Shown here in pieces: positions 1-6,454 of a stretch of 6,751 nucleotides of DNA. Position numbers and translations under genes: made by a program. The stretch covers positions 1 through 6,751 of the forward strand of contig DAHXLZ010000261.1 of NCBI GenBank assembly GCA_027365715.1, in the 5' to 3' direction. The stretch comes from Methanomassiliicoccales archaeon (GTDB lineage: Archaea > Thermoplasmatota > Thermoplasmata > Sysuiplasmatales > Sysuiplasmataceae). The notes under the pieces are model-generated. The model was not told where the DNA came from, ran no database searches, and saw nothing but the letters and a program-made list of their open reading frames with translations. Every line of letters starts with the position of its first letter. Position 1 is the stretch's first letter.

Positions 1-1
1 T

Positions 2-97
2 CACATCGACCATCAATGCAAGCAGCGGGTTTGAACCAGGATAAGCTCCGACGATCCCGATAAAGGATGTTTTTCCTTCAATAGTGTTCCAGTCACG
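2..97 (-). pseudogene. Inverted fragment of an APC permease (probably the missing upstream piece of the same gene)
   Basis: Read on the minus strand from 97 to 2, this stretch is open for 32 codons and includes the peptide WNTIEGKTSFIGIVGAYPG followed by SNPLLALMVDV. In APC permeases a similar sequence (aromatic-rich extracellular loop, then a NP.LA.L. helix start) occurs roughly 15-25 residues before the SR.LFA.AFDR loop that begins the plus-strand gene at about 90. The plus-strand frame of the same bases contains a stop at 42-44. What is seen is the open minus frame and its character. That it belongs to the same permease and has been flipped is inference. It may be a true small inversion, a remnant of a second permease gene, or a chimeric end of an assembled contig. 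Confidence 0.55.
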
Positions 98-614
98 TCA
101 ACTTTTTGGAGCAGCTTTTGACCGCCTGCTTCCAATGAAACTGCTATATGTGAGCCCCAGAAGCGGCCAGCCAGTAATCAGCTACATCGTCACATCAATC
201 GCAATTATCATTTCGATTGCCCTTATAAGCCCATTTTTCAAACTTGGTCTTTTCATCGGTGCTGATCTGTATGTGATATCCATCGGCTTCCTGCAGATTT
301 TCACTGCAATGGCTGCAATTGTGTTTCCCATAACTAATCCGGACCTCTTCGAAAAGGTTGGAAAACCTGCAAATGCAGAGATTGTCGGGATACCCGTCAT
401 ATCACTGGTGGGCACACTCTCCCTGGGGAGCTGGATATTCCTTCTTGGTGATTCGTTCTACAACGCATTCAGCGCACAGGTCGGACTCACCGTAATGCTC
501 ATAATTTCAATAGTAATCGGTCTCATCTTCCTGATGTACATATATTTCATGAAGAAGCTCTCTCGTTTGGGAATCAACACAGCCCTGGTGGGAAAGGAGA
601 TACCGCCCACTTAG
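84..614 (+). CDS. APC-family amino-acid permease, C-terminal part only (interrupted at 5' end)
   Basis: This is the C-terminal third of a membrane transporter of the amino acid-polyamine-organocation (APC) superfamily, which imports amino acids or related compounds across the cytoplasmic membrane. The 176 residues open with SRQLFGAAFDRLLP, which resembles the cytoplasmic loop motif SR.LFA.AFDR..P of archaeal APC permeases. About four hydrophobic segments follow (roughly residues 30-52, 53-83, 101-122 and 133-155), then a short basic tail. Full-length relatives have about 12 segments and 450-550 residues, so most of the protein is missing. The GTG at 84 is only the first possible start after an in-frame TAA at 42-44. 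It is not a credible native start because it lies inside the conserved loop. Codons 45-83 in this frame are not hydrophobic. The upstream sequence appears inverted (see 2-97). Family assignment is firm; substrate is unknown. Confidence 0.8.
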   Translation: MFQSRQLFGAAFDRLLPMKLLYVSPRSGQPVISYIVTSIAIIISIALISPFFKLGLFIGADLYVISIGFLQIFTAMAAIVFPITNPDLFEKVGKPANAEIVGIPVISLVGTLSLGSWIFLLGDSFYNAFSAQVGLTVMLIISIVIGLIFLMYIYFMKKLSRLGINTALVGKEIPPT

Positions 615-649
615 ATCGTAAACAGCACATCTCCTTCTGTCGTGCGGAC

Positions 650-1597
650 ATGTACAGAATTACATTCGTCAGCGACCTGCATGCAAGCAGGAAATGCTAT
701 CTGAAACTGCTTAATTCAGTGAACTACTACAGGTCCGACGTGCTCATTGCCGGAGCAGACATCACCGGTAAATTCCTTGTTCCGGTAGTGAAGGGGGCAG
801 ACGGGTACACATACACGTACCGCGGAAACAGGAATACTGTCTCAGAGGAGAAGCTGCAGGTAACACTGGATGCGCTCAGGGGCGACGGCATCTACACGGC
901 CGTCGTTTCTCAAGAGGAGTTCGATGAGCTGTCTCATGACCATTCAAAAGTAGACGGACTTTTCCTCGAGTCGATGAAAAACACCCTGACAGAATGGGCC
1001 GAACTCGCCAGACAGCGACTGGCCGGTAAAAATCTGCAGCTGATATTAAACTTTGGAAACGATGACAGGATGGAACTCGACGCTTTTGCCCGCACCATAG
1101 AGAATGATTATTTCGTCTTTTCCGAGGACAGGAAGTTTACGCTGGGAAACGAGTATACCATGGTCAGCACAGGTTATGCCAACATAACACCATGGAATGC
1201 TCCGCGTGATATAAGCGAAGATGAACTTGAAAAGAAGATTGATGAAAAAGTCTCCGATATAAGGGACTTTGAGAAAATCATCTTCAACTTCCATTGCCCG
1301 CCATTTGATACGGTCCTTGACAAGGCTCCAAGGCTTGGAGCAGACAACAAACCGATAGCAACCGGCGGACACATGCAGATGGAATCTGTAGGCAGCACCG
1401 CTGTGAGAAAAGCGCTTGAGAAGTATCAACCGCTTCTCGGCCTTCACGGGCACATACATGAATCACGCGGATTCACCAGGATCGGCAGAACGGTATGTCT
1501 GAATCCTGGAAGCGAATATCACAACGGAGTGCTCAAACTCTGCGTCATAACGCTGGACGGTTCGAAGGTAAAAGACCATATTTTTCTCGACGGTTGA
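650..1597 (+). CDS. Calcineurin-like metallophosphoesterase (uncharacterised subfamily with GNDD motif)
   Basis: This 315-residue cytoplasmic protein carries the metallophosphoesterase signature in order: SDLH (D9, H11), AGADITG (D37), FGNDD (N137), FHCPP (H215) and HGHIH (H268, H270). These residues normally bind two divalent metals and activate water to hydrolyse phosphomonoesters or phosphodiesters. The usual GNH(D/E) histidine, a proposed proton donor, is aspartate here (D138). About 100 residues separate the second and third motifs, much more than in minimal members, and include a helical acidic stretch near 85-120. From memory, an uncharacterised bacterial and archaeal subfamily shares this long spacing, the GNDD form and the ending NPGSEY (residues 285-290), so the variation is probably characteristic and not damage. 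The substrate is unknown. The ATG at 650 is 35 bases after the permease stop. No Shine-Dalgarno sequence is visible, and TAAA at 619-622 could be part of a weak leaderless promoter. Confidence 0.88.
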   Translation: MYRITFVSDLHASRKCYLKLLNSVNYYRSDVLIAGADITGKFLVPVVKGADGYTYTYRGNRNTVSEEKLQVTLDALRGDGIYTAVVSQEEFDELSHDHSKVDGLFLESMKNTLTEWAELARQRLAGKNLQLILNFGNDDRMELDAFARTIENDYFVFSEDRKFTLGNEYTMVSTGYANITPWNAPRDISEDELEKKIDEKVSDIRDFEKIIFNFHCPPFDTVLDKAPRLGADNKPIATGGHMQMESVGSTAVRKALEKYQPLLGLHGHIHESRGFTRIGRTVCLNPGSEYHNGVLKLCVITLDGSKVKDHIFLDG

Positions 1598-1628
1598 TGC
1601 TCATTTTGCATTAACTCGCTGCCTGTCA

Positions 1629-1635
1629 TTTAATA
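1629..1635 (+). promoter_or_regulatory. Possible archaeal TATA box for the amidohydrolase gene
   Basis: TTTAATA lies in the 49-base gap after the phosphoesterase. Its centre (1632) is 27 bases before a GTG at 1659, close to the TATA-to-start distance expected for an archaeal leaderless transcript. This would make GTG 1659 the start in place of ATG 1647. Short AT-rich boxes occur by chance, so the call is weak. Confidence 0.3.
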
Positions 1636-1646
1636 CGTCCAGGCAG

Positions 1647-3029
1647 ATGCTGTGCCAAGTGTCATCAGTAAAGATAGAAGAAGCCAGCTGGATTCTGACT
1701 CTTGATGAGAACAGACGAATAATACGGGACGGCAGCATCCTGATAGAGGATGGAAAAATTTCCCGGATCGCCAAGGCAGAAAAACTGAGAACGGCAAAAG
1801 CAGATGTCGTGATAAGTGGCAGGGGGAGACTGGTCGCCCCGGGCATGGTGAACTGTCACATGCACATCAGCTACGCACACAGTATGAGGGGACTGGTACC
1901 GGACGCAACTTCACGTCTGAATTATCTTCAGCGCGTCTTTCAGTTTCAGAGGGCTATGAAGCCAGAAGAAGAATATTGCACATCACTTCTTGCAGTCACA
2001 GAACTGCTCAAAAACGGCTGCACAAGCTTTCTCGAACCCGGTTGCGTCAGCAGCCTCGACAGCGTTGTCAGGGCGGTGGAGAAAACAGGCATCAGGGCAG
2101 TTGTCGGAAAGACATTTGCGGATATGGAAAACAAACTGGGCGTTGAGCAGCTGGAAATGAAGGAAGCATTGAGGCAGACAGAGAAAATATTGAGAACCTG
2201 TGGCGGAAGGCGCAAGAATGTCACGCCATGGATAATGCCGTTTTCACCGGGCTGCTGCAGCGATGAGTTACTGCATTCGGTTTCAGAACTGTCGGAAAGA
2301 TATGGTGCAGGCATCACAACACATTGTGCCGGCTCGCGCGACGCTGCGGATGATTTCAGGAAGGTGCATGGCAAGGGAGAAATCGAACATATTGGAGATG
2401 CCGGAATGCTCGGAGAGAGAACACTGCTCGCGCATCCGATTTTCGTCAGCAAAAGGGAAATTGAACGTATCGCATCCACAAAAACAGGAGTCGTCTTCTG
2501 CCCCTCTTCATCATCGAGGGGAGCAGGCTTAGGGCTGGCGGGAAAGCTGCCGGAAATGCTCGGAAAGGGCATTACGGTCACACTGGGAAACGATTCAGCC
2601 AGTTCATCATATCATCTGGATATGATCAGGTCAATGTACCTCATTTCCATGGTATACAAAGATGCCAGACTCGACAGAACAATTCTGCCGCCTGAGCAGC
2701 TTCTCGAAATGGGCACGGTGTCGGGAGCGAAAGCACTCGGCTGCGAAAGGGAAACAGGATCTTTAAGTGCCGGGAAATCGGCAGATATCGTCATATTCAA
2801 CACAATGACGCCTCAGTGGAGGGCGGTGTTCAATCCGGTCAGCAACATGATCAATTCGGCGGATGGCCGAAGTGTTGAAACCGTGATCATCGGCGGGAAG
2901 ACTGTTGTAGACGGAGGCAGAGTCATTTCGATCGATGAAGAAGAGCTCTGCACGAAGGTACAGGAGATAGGGGAAGCAATAGCCGATCGGCTTGGTATAG
3001 TTCATGAGAGCAGATGGCCGACGGAATGA
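1647..3029 (+). CDS. Amidohydrolase-superfamily protein, TRZ/ATZ/deaminase-like
   Basis: This 460-residue protein (if started at ATG 1647) has the layout of the cytosine-deaminase, SAH-deaminase and triazine-hydrolase branch of metal-dependent amidohydrolases. An N-terminal beta-sandwich piece (DGSILIEDGKI, residues 28-38) comes first. The metal site includes HMH (H71, H73), THC (H226), AHP (H263) and GND (D316), and the closing sandwich is GSLSAGKSADIVIF (371-384). Such enzymes remove amino or other leaving groups from N-heterocycles in the cytoplasm, usually with one Zn or Fe. The expected HxxE glutamate is G229, and the histidine of the usual HCPxSN motif is F284, so a standard deaminase activity is doubtful. 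The substrate cannot be named. GTG at 1659 (residue 5) is an alternative start supported by a TATA-like box at 1629-1635 and by the conserved part beginning around residue 8. The gene stands alone, convergent with the next. Confidence 0.85.
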   Translation: MLCQVSSVKIEEASWILTLDENRRIIRDGSILIEDGKISRIAKAEKLRTAKADVVISGRGRLVAPGMVNCHMHISYAHSMRGLVPDATSRLNYLQRVFQFQRAMKPEEEYCTSLLAVTELLKNGCTSFLEPGCVSSLDSVVRAVEKTGIRAVVGKTFADMENKLGVEQLEMKEALRQTEKILRTCGGRRKNVTPWIMPFSPGCCSDELLHSVSELSERYGAGITTHCAGSRDAADDFRKVHGKGEIEHIGDAGMLGERTLLAHPIFVSKREIERIASTKTGVVFCPSSSSRGAGLGLAGKLPEMLGKGITVTLGNDSASSSYHLDMIRSMYLISMVYKDARLDRTILPPEQLLEMGTVSGAKALGCERETGSLSAGKSADIVIFNTMTPQWRAVFNPVSNMINSADGRSVETVIIGGKTVVDGGRVISIDEEELCTKVQEIGEAIADRLGIVHESRWPTE

Positions 3030-3044
3030 AGCAGTCATGCCGGG

Positions 3045-3057
3045 GAAGTGAGACTTC
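3045..3057. terminator. Small hairpin between convergent genes, possible bidirectional end signal
   Basis: GAAGT (3045-3049) and ACTTC (3053-3057) can form a 5-bp stem with a 3-base loop. It sits in the 26-base gap between the convergent stops and touches the stop codon of the minus-strand gene. There is no T-run on either side, which archaeal termination usually uses, so function is doubtful. Confidence 0.2.
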
Positions 3058-4183
3058 AGCCGACAGTCGTCTTTGGCCATCCTCTGCACGTGTGCTTCAG
3101 TAGCCTGTCCATATCAACAGTGATGCCCAGGCCAGGGCTCTCAGAGAGCTGCAGCTCACCCTTACTGTAAGTCAGCCCGGACGCGGCAATATCATCAGAC
3201 AGCCTCAGCGGGCCGAACAGTTCGGTGCCATAGGAGAGTTTCCTTACACAGGAGGCGAATGCGGCATAGGCGGCGTTTCCTATGCCTGTCTCGATCATGC
3301 AGCCCATATATCCCTCGAGGCCGTTGTCGAACGCAATGCGTTCCATCTCCAGTGAATTTGTGAATCCTCCCGACTTCTCAAGCTTGTAGCTTATTATTCC
3401 TGCACAGCCGTCCAGCGCAATGAGTGAAACGTCGTCTGGAGTTTCTGCACTTTCATCGGCCATTATTGGTGTTGAATAAGTGGAAGAGAGTTCGGCGAGA
3501 CCTGCAAAATCACCTCTCCTCAGCGGCTGCTCGATGAAGTCGAGTCCAATCCGGTCGAGTTTTTCAAACGCCTGCACCGCCTGCTTCATGTTCCAGCCCT
3601 GATTCGCATCTATCCTGAGCCCCGCACGCCCACGCGTTACTTCGTAAATGCGCTGCACGCGTGAAACCTCCTCGTCCACCGGGAGGGAACCCACCTTGAC
3701 CTTCAGTATCTTCCACCCTCTGGAAATCATTTCCTCCGCTTTGGAGCAGTCTCTGACGGTATCGTTGCTGGCAAGTGTCCAGCTCACCAGCAGACTTTCC
3801 CGCCTTCTGCCGCCGAGCATTGAGGCTGCACTTCTGTGCAGTATCTTTCCTTCGACATCCAGCATCGCCATCTCTACAGCAGCCTTCGCGAACGGATTCC
3901 CTCTGACAGATTGCATCAGCGGTATCACTTCGGACGTTGTTCTGATTTCCCTTCCGATTATGCGCGGCGACAGATACCGTTCAATCGTGTAATAGACGCT
4001 CTCCTGACTCTCAGACGACCAGTACGGTCCCTGCAGTATTGCCGCCTCGCCCCATCCTTCCGCGCCAGACACGTCCTCGAGCCGGACGATCACGAAGTGC
4101 ATCGTGTCGACTCTGCCGAAAGAAAGCTGTTCGCTTTCAACTGGAATCCTGATCGGAAACAATTCCACTTTTGAGATTTCCAT
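3056..4183 (-). CDS. Enolase-superfamily protein, muconate cycloisomerase (MLE) type
   Basis: This full-length 375-residue protein has an N-terminal capping domain with GWGEA (43-47) and a barrel domain carrying the MLE-subgroup active site. The site includes KVK (K161, K163), metal ligands in RIDANQ (D192), FIEQP (E218) and ADES (D243), the second catalytic lysine in SYKLEKSGG (K267), and MIETGIG (E298). These enzymes abstract a proton next to a carboxylate using Mg2+. The C-terminal GTELFGPL (319-326) and PGLG (350-353) match muconate and chloromuconate cycloisomerases better than dipeptide epimerases, whose DxD motif at this place is absent, or succinylbenzoate synthases. A cycloisomerase or lactonising reaction is therefore likely, but the natural substrate is open because no catechol-cleavage gene is seen nearby. 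ATG 4183 is 12 bases after the stop of the PrpD-like gene, so the two are probably cotranscribed. All catalytic residues look intact. Confidence 0.87.
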   Translation of the reverse strand: MEISKVELFPIRIPVESEQLSFGRVDTMHFVIVRLEDVSGAEGWGEAAILQGPYWSSESQESVYYTIERYLSPRIIGREIRTTSEVIPLMQSVRGNPFAKAAVEMAMLDVEGKILHRSAASMLGGRRRESLLVSWTLASNDTVRDCSKAEEMISRGWKILKVKVGSLPVDEEVSRVQRIYEVTRGRAGLRIDANQGWNMKQAVQAFEKLDRIGLDFIEQPLRRGDFAGLAELSSTYSTPIMADESAETPDDVSLIALDGCAGIISYKLEKSGGFTNSLEMERIAFDNGLEGYMGCMIETGIGNAAYAAFASCVRKLSYGTELFGPLRLSDDIAASGLTYSKGELQLSESPGLGITVDMDRLLKHTCRGWPKTTVG

Positions 4184-4195
4184 TTTTTAATCACA

Positions 4196-5542
4196 CTACC
4201 TGTGACAGAGCATTTCCAGAAGATGTTTTGTTTCGCCTGCGGTCGGGAGGCTGTTAATCGATTCGACTATTGTCGCTGCCCCGGGATGGCCTCCTGCGAG
4301 TGTATTGAATTTTGATATCAGTTCCGCTGTACTGAGCGGTTTTGCCGGATCACCTTTTGCATATTCAACAAAAGTTGACCTTTTTTCACCGCTATTCAAT
4401 CTCAATTCCAGCAAAGCCGGCATTGCATCCGGATAGTACCTCTCCAGCTGTCCGTCCGCGACCACTCTGACTTTCCTGCTCAAATCCACGATCCTCCTGT
4501 TCGATCTGATGGTGGCAAACTGTTTTCCTGAAACATATCCGTCTGTCAGAGCTGCAGCGAGAATCAGCTGTGCATTGTGCGTCAGGTCGCCGGCTCCGTC
4601 TATCAGCGGTGCCGTGGACGGAGCGACAGACAGTGTGATTTCCCTGATATCATCAGCTGTGACTCCTGCTGCCCTCAACTCCATCGCCCCGTCTATCGCA
4701 GTTTGAAGGAATTTGCATGCCGGATAACGCTTAAAGCCGGTTTGCAGGACGCTGCCTCCCTTCTCCATGGTTTCCACGAGCAGCGCGGCCTTCTCATCTG
4801 ACCGGCCTGAGGAAAAGGTATCCATTATGTTCTTCCTTCCGAACATCTGCGGCCCCCTGATGCCGGCCTTTGCAAGCAGTGCTGCCTCCACACCGCATCT
4901 CGCGGCATGAGCGACCTGAAAGGGCGCCGAATGATGCTTCTCCTCGTCAAAAACGGTAGTTAGACCGGAAGCCATCACCGAAGCCAGACCCAATGCACTC
5001 TTCATTTCATCATCATCGAGTCCGGTCAGAAGGGAAGATGCCGCAGCGCAGCCGATTGCATCGCAGACAGAACTCGGATGGAAATTTCTTGCATACATCC
5101 CGGAGGGGGAGAACGCCCTGCCGAATGCTGCTGCAACGTCATAACCGGTGTTAAAGGCCCGTATGAGGTCCGGACCGCTGGAATCTGTATGCACGGAGAG
5201 TGTGAGAAGAGCGGGATACAATGCAGCCGCGATATGAAGGGTCGCAGGGTTATAGACGGCGTCGAGGTCCAGACAATAGCCCAGGGACGAATTGAGCATC
5301 ACTGCGCCAAGAATGTCAGCACTTCCTCCAGTTATCAGCGGCACGTCGCCTCGGCCTGTGATTCCGGCATTTGCCAGCAATCCTGCAAAATCAGTACTGC
5401 CCGCGGAAATTAATATGCCTGAGGTGTCTATCATTATTTCTTTGACGAGTGTTTCAGCAGGGCCGGCAGGACTCTTTGATGAAACTATCAGGTGCGTAAT
5501 TTCACTTTCAACTGTATCTGAGTCCATTGGAGCCGTGACCAC
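4196..5542 (-). CDS. MmgE/PrpD-family protein with altered active-site residues
   Basis: This 448-residue protein aligns along its length with the MmgE/PrpD family, which includes 2-methylcitrate dehydratase, cis-aconitate decarboxylase and iminodisuccinate epimerase. Recognisable blocks are LDLDAVYNPATLH (91-103), NFHPSS with the following AA-rich helix and TGLD (153-176), AHAARCGVEAALLAKAGIRGP (211-231), KRYPAC (271-276) and GDPAKPLS (397-404). H155 and K271 are kept. In the first block the usual (D/N)-D-T and H-P-S residues are replaced (A95, V96, L102), the usual K of the KPLHxG block is A206, and the histidine after the KxYP motif is Q280. A normal dehydratase or decarboxylase reaction is therefore uncertain. 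GTG 5542 gives a 12-base gap from the upstream gene. ATG 5527 (residue 6) is an equally good or better start, with GGTGGT 10 bases before it. The gene lies between the nucleotidyltransferase-like and cycloisomerase genes, probably in one operon. Confidence 0.87.
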   Translation of the reverse strand: MVTAPMDSDTVESEITHLIVSSKSPAGPAETLVKEIMIDTSGILISAGSTDFAGLLANAGITGRGDVPLITGGSADILGAVMLNSSLGYCLDLDAVYNPATLHIAAALYPALLTLSVHTDSSGPDLIRAFNTGYDVAAAFGRAFSPSGMYARNFHPSSVCDAIGCAAASSLLTGLDDDEMKSALGLASVMASGLTTVFDEEKHHSAPFQVAHAARCGVEAALLAKAGIRGPQMFGRKNIMDTFSSGRSDEKAALLVETMEKGGSVLQTGFKRYPACKFLQTAIDGAMELRAAGVTADDIREITLSVAPSTAPLIDGAGDLTHNAQLILAAALTDGYVSGKQFATIRSNRRIVDLSRKVRVVADGQLERYYPDAMPALLELRLNSGEKRSTFVEYAKGDPAKPLSTAELISKFNTLAGGHPGAATIVESINSLPTAGETKHLLEMLCHR

Positions 5543-5554
5543 CGTTTCAGACCG

Positions 5555-6373
5555 TTATCTCTCCACTTCTTCAATCTCGTTGTACCAGATTTTCTTAGTC
5601 CCTTTCTTGCAGCGTTTCTGCCACTTCCTGGACTTTTCGCAACTGTCAAGAAGGGATGTAAGCCGCCCGGCCCTGTCCGAAATCAGACTGGCTTCCGACT
5701 CACTTATTCTGCCCGACGCACACTCGTTCCGGACAAATTCAACCGTCTTCCTGAGGTTGTTCATTGCATCGTACCAGAATCCCCAGTCATCCTGAAGTAC
5801 GCCTGTCAGCCTGTCTGTGTCAATCGCGCTGTCCCCTGCAGCAATCCCGTTTCCGAGCAGCAGCGCCGCAATGTCAACGAAATCCTTCCTCTCGGTGTTG
5901 TGTATCTGGAGTTTGGTCAGAAGGAGATCTGCGGGAGGCAGCGTACTGGTGTCTGCACTCTGTCCGTCAATCCCCTCCCTTCCTGCAAATTCGATGAGAT
6001 GGCTGAATTGCATCCGGTCATAGAAAATATCAACATCAAAGAGGTTGCCGGGATGGTAGAATATGTTTCTCTGAGTAGCATAGACTGTATTCACATACAT
6101 ATCGCCCTTGAACGACAGGTCATTCTCGAAAAAATGCTTTACATCTTTGTGCTTCTTCGATGAGGAGACAAAATCCACATCGGCAAAAGAGTTTCGATTC
6201 AGCATCCTGTCCATTTTCCGGAAGAAATCTCCGTGCTCCCTGCTTCTTGAGATTTGTGCATATATTGCAAGACCGCCAACAAGTTTTAGCGGTATGCCTT
6301 TAGCTCTGGCGGTAGAAATAATGCGTTCTGCATTATCGAGAAGTTCATCATCTGACAGGTTAACTGATTTCAT
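5555..6373 (-). CDS. Nucleotidyltransferase-like protein (Pol-beta superfamily fold), function unknown
   Basis: This 272-residue protein shows the pattern of a DNA polymerase beta-type nucleotidyltransferase: LVGGLA (31-36), DVD (D65, D67) and a third acidic position in FDVDIF (D113, D115). A middle block PPADLLLTKLQI then ERKDFVDI (146-168) resembles the AbiEii-like and related substrate-binding regions. A later DDWGFWYDAMNNL (195-207) recalls a conserved but uncharacterised family found in several bacterial phyla. The C-terminal tail (250-270) is rich in lysine and tryptophan. Such folds transfer a nucleotide to protein, RNA or a small molecule. No antitoxin-like partner such as AbiEi is adjacent, so a toxin role is not supported. 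It is the first gene of the probable three-gene minus-strand unit and ends 12 bases before the PrpD-like start. The ATG at 6373 was chosen because the first motif follows at a normal distance. No strong ribosome site is visible. Confidence 0.72.
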   Translation of the reverse strand: MKSVNLSDDELLDNAERIISTARAKGIPLKLVGGLAIYAQISRSREHGDFFRKMDRMLNRNSFADVDFVSSSKKHKDVKHFFENDLSFKGDMYVNTVYATQRNIFYHPGNLFDVDIFYDRMQFSHLIEFAGREGIDGQSADTSTLPPADLLLTKLQIHNTERKDFVDIAALLLGNGIAAGDSAIDTDRLTGVLQDDWGFWYDAMNNLRKTVEFVRNECASGRISESEASLISDRAGRLTSLLDSCEKSRKWQKRCKKGTKKIWYNEIEEVER

Positions 6374-6402
6374 CTCTGCACTGAGGCCATATAGTGCCTG
6401 TT

Positions 6403-6410
6403 GCTAAAAA
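6403..6410 (-). promoter_or_regulatory. T-rich element: possible TATA box of the three-gene unit or T-tract ending the oxidoreductase transcript
   Basis: On the minus strand this reads TTTTTAGC, centred about 33 bases before the ATG at 6373. It would give a 5' leader of a few bases if used as an archaeal TATA box. The same T-run lies about 45 bases after the oxidoreductase stop, where it could act as an archaeal termination tract. A second candidate box, CTATATGG (6387-6394), is only ~18 bases from the start, too close. Both roles are guesses from position. Confidence 0.25.
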
Positions 6411-6454
6411 GACTTGTCGCACCATGGTCTCTGCAGGAAGGCTGTTTCGGTGCA

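Noticed and set aside
1046..1459. 137-codon minus-strand open frame inside the phosphoesterase
   Set aside because: It is an antisense shadow of conserved motifs on the plus strand, and the peptide shows no domain.
1946..2581. 211-codon open frame on the minus strand inside the amidohydrolase gene
   Set aside because: It is antisense to a clearly conserved gene. The peptide is serine- and proline-rich with no recognisable domain, and no start signal is evident.
3056..4183. Dipeptide epimerase or succinylbenzoate synthase assignment
   Set aside because: The DxD dipeptide-binding motif is replaced by ELF, and the C-terminal GTELFGPL pattern fits muconate cycloisomerases instead.
5292..5795. 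167-codon open frame on the plus strand across the PrpD-like and nucleotidyltransferase-like genes
   Set aside because: It overlaps the ends of two supported minus-strand genes and its low-complexity Ser/Leu-rich peptide resembles no family.
5555..6373. AbiEii-type toxin of an abortive-infection system
   Set aside because: The fold is similar, but there is no adjacent AbiEi-like antitoxin, no defence gene is nearby, and the C-terminal WGFW.....NL block fits a different uncharacterised family.
6421..6428. Palindrome ACCATGGT in the gap before the nucleotidyltransferase-like gene, with flanking GCACC/GGTGC repeats
   Set aside because: An 8-base palindrome occurs by chance. The longer pairing needs a ~25-base loop, and no repeated copy elsewhere supports an operator.
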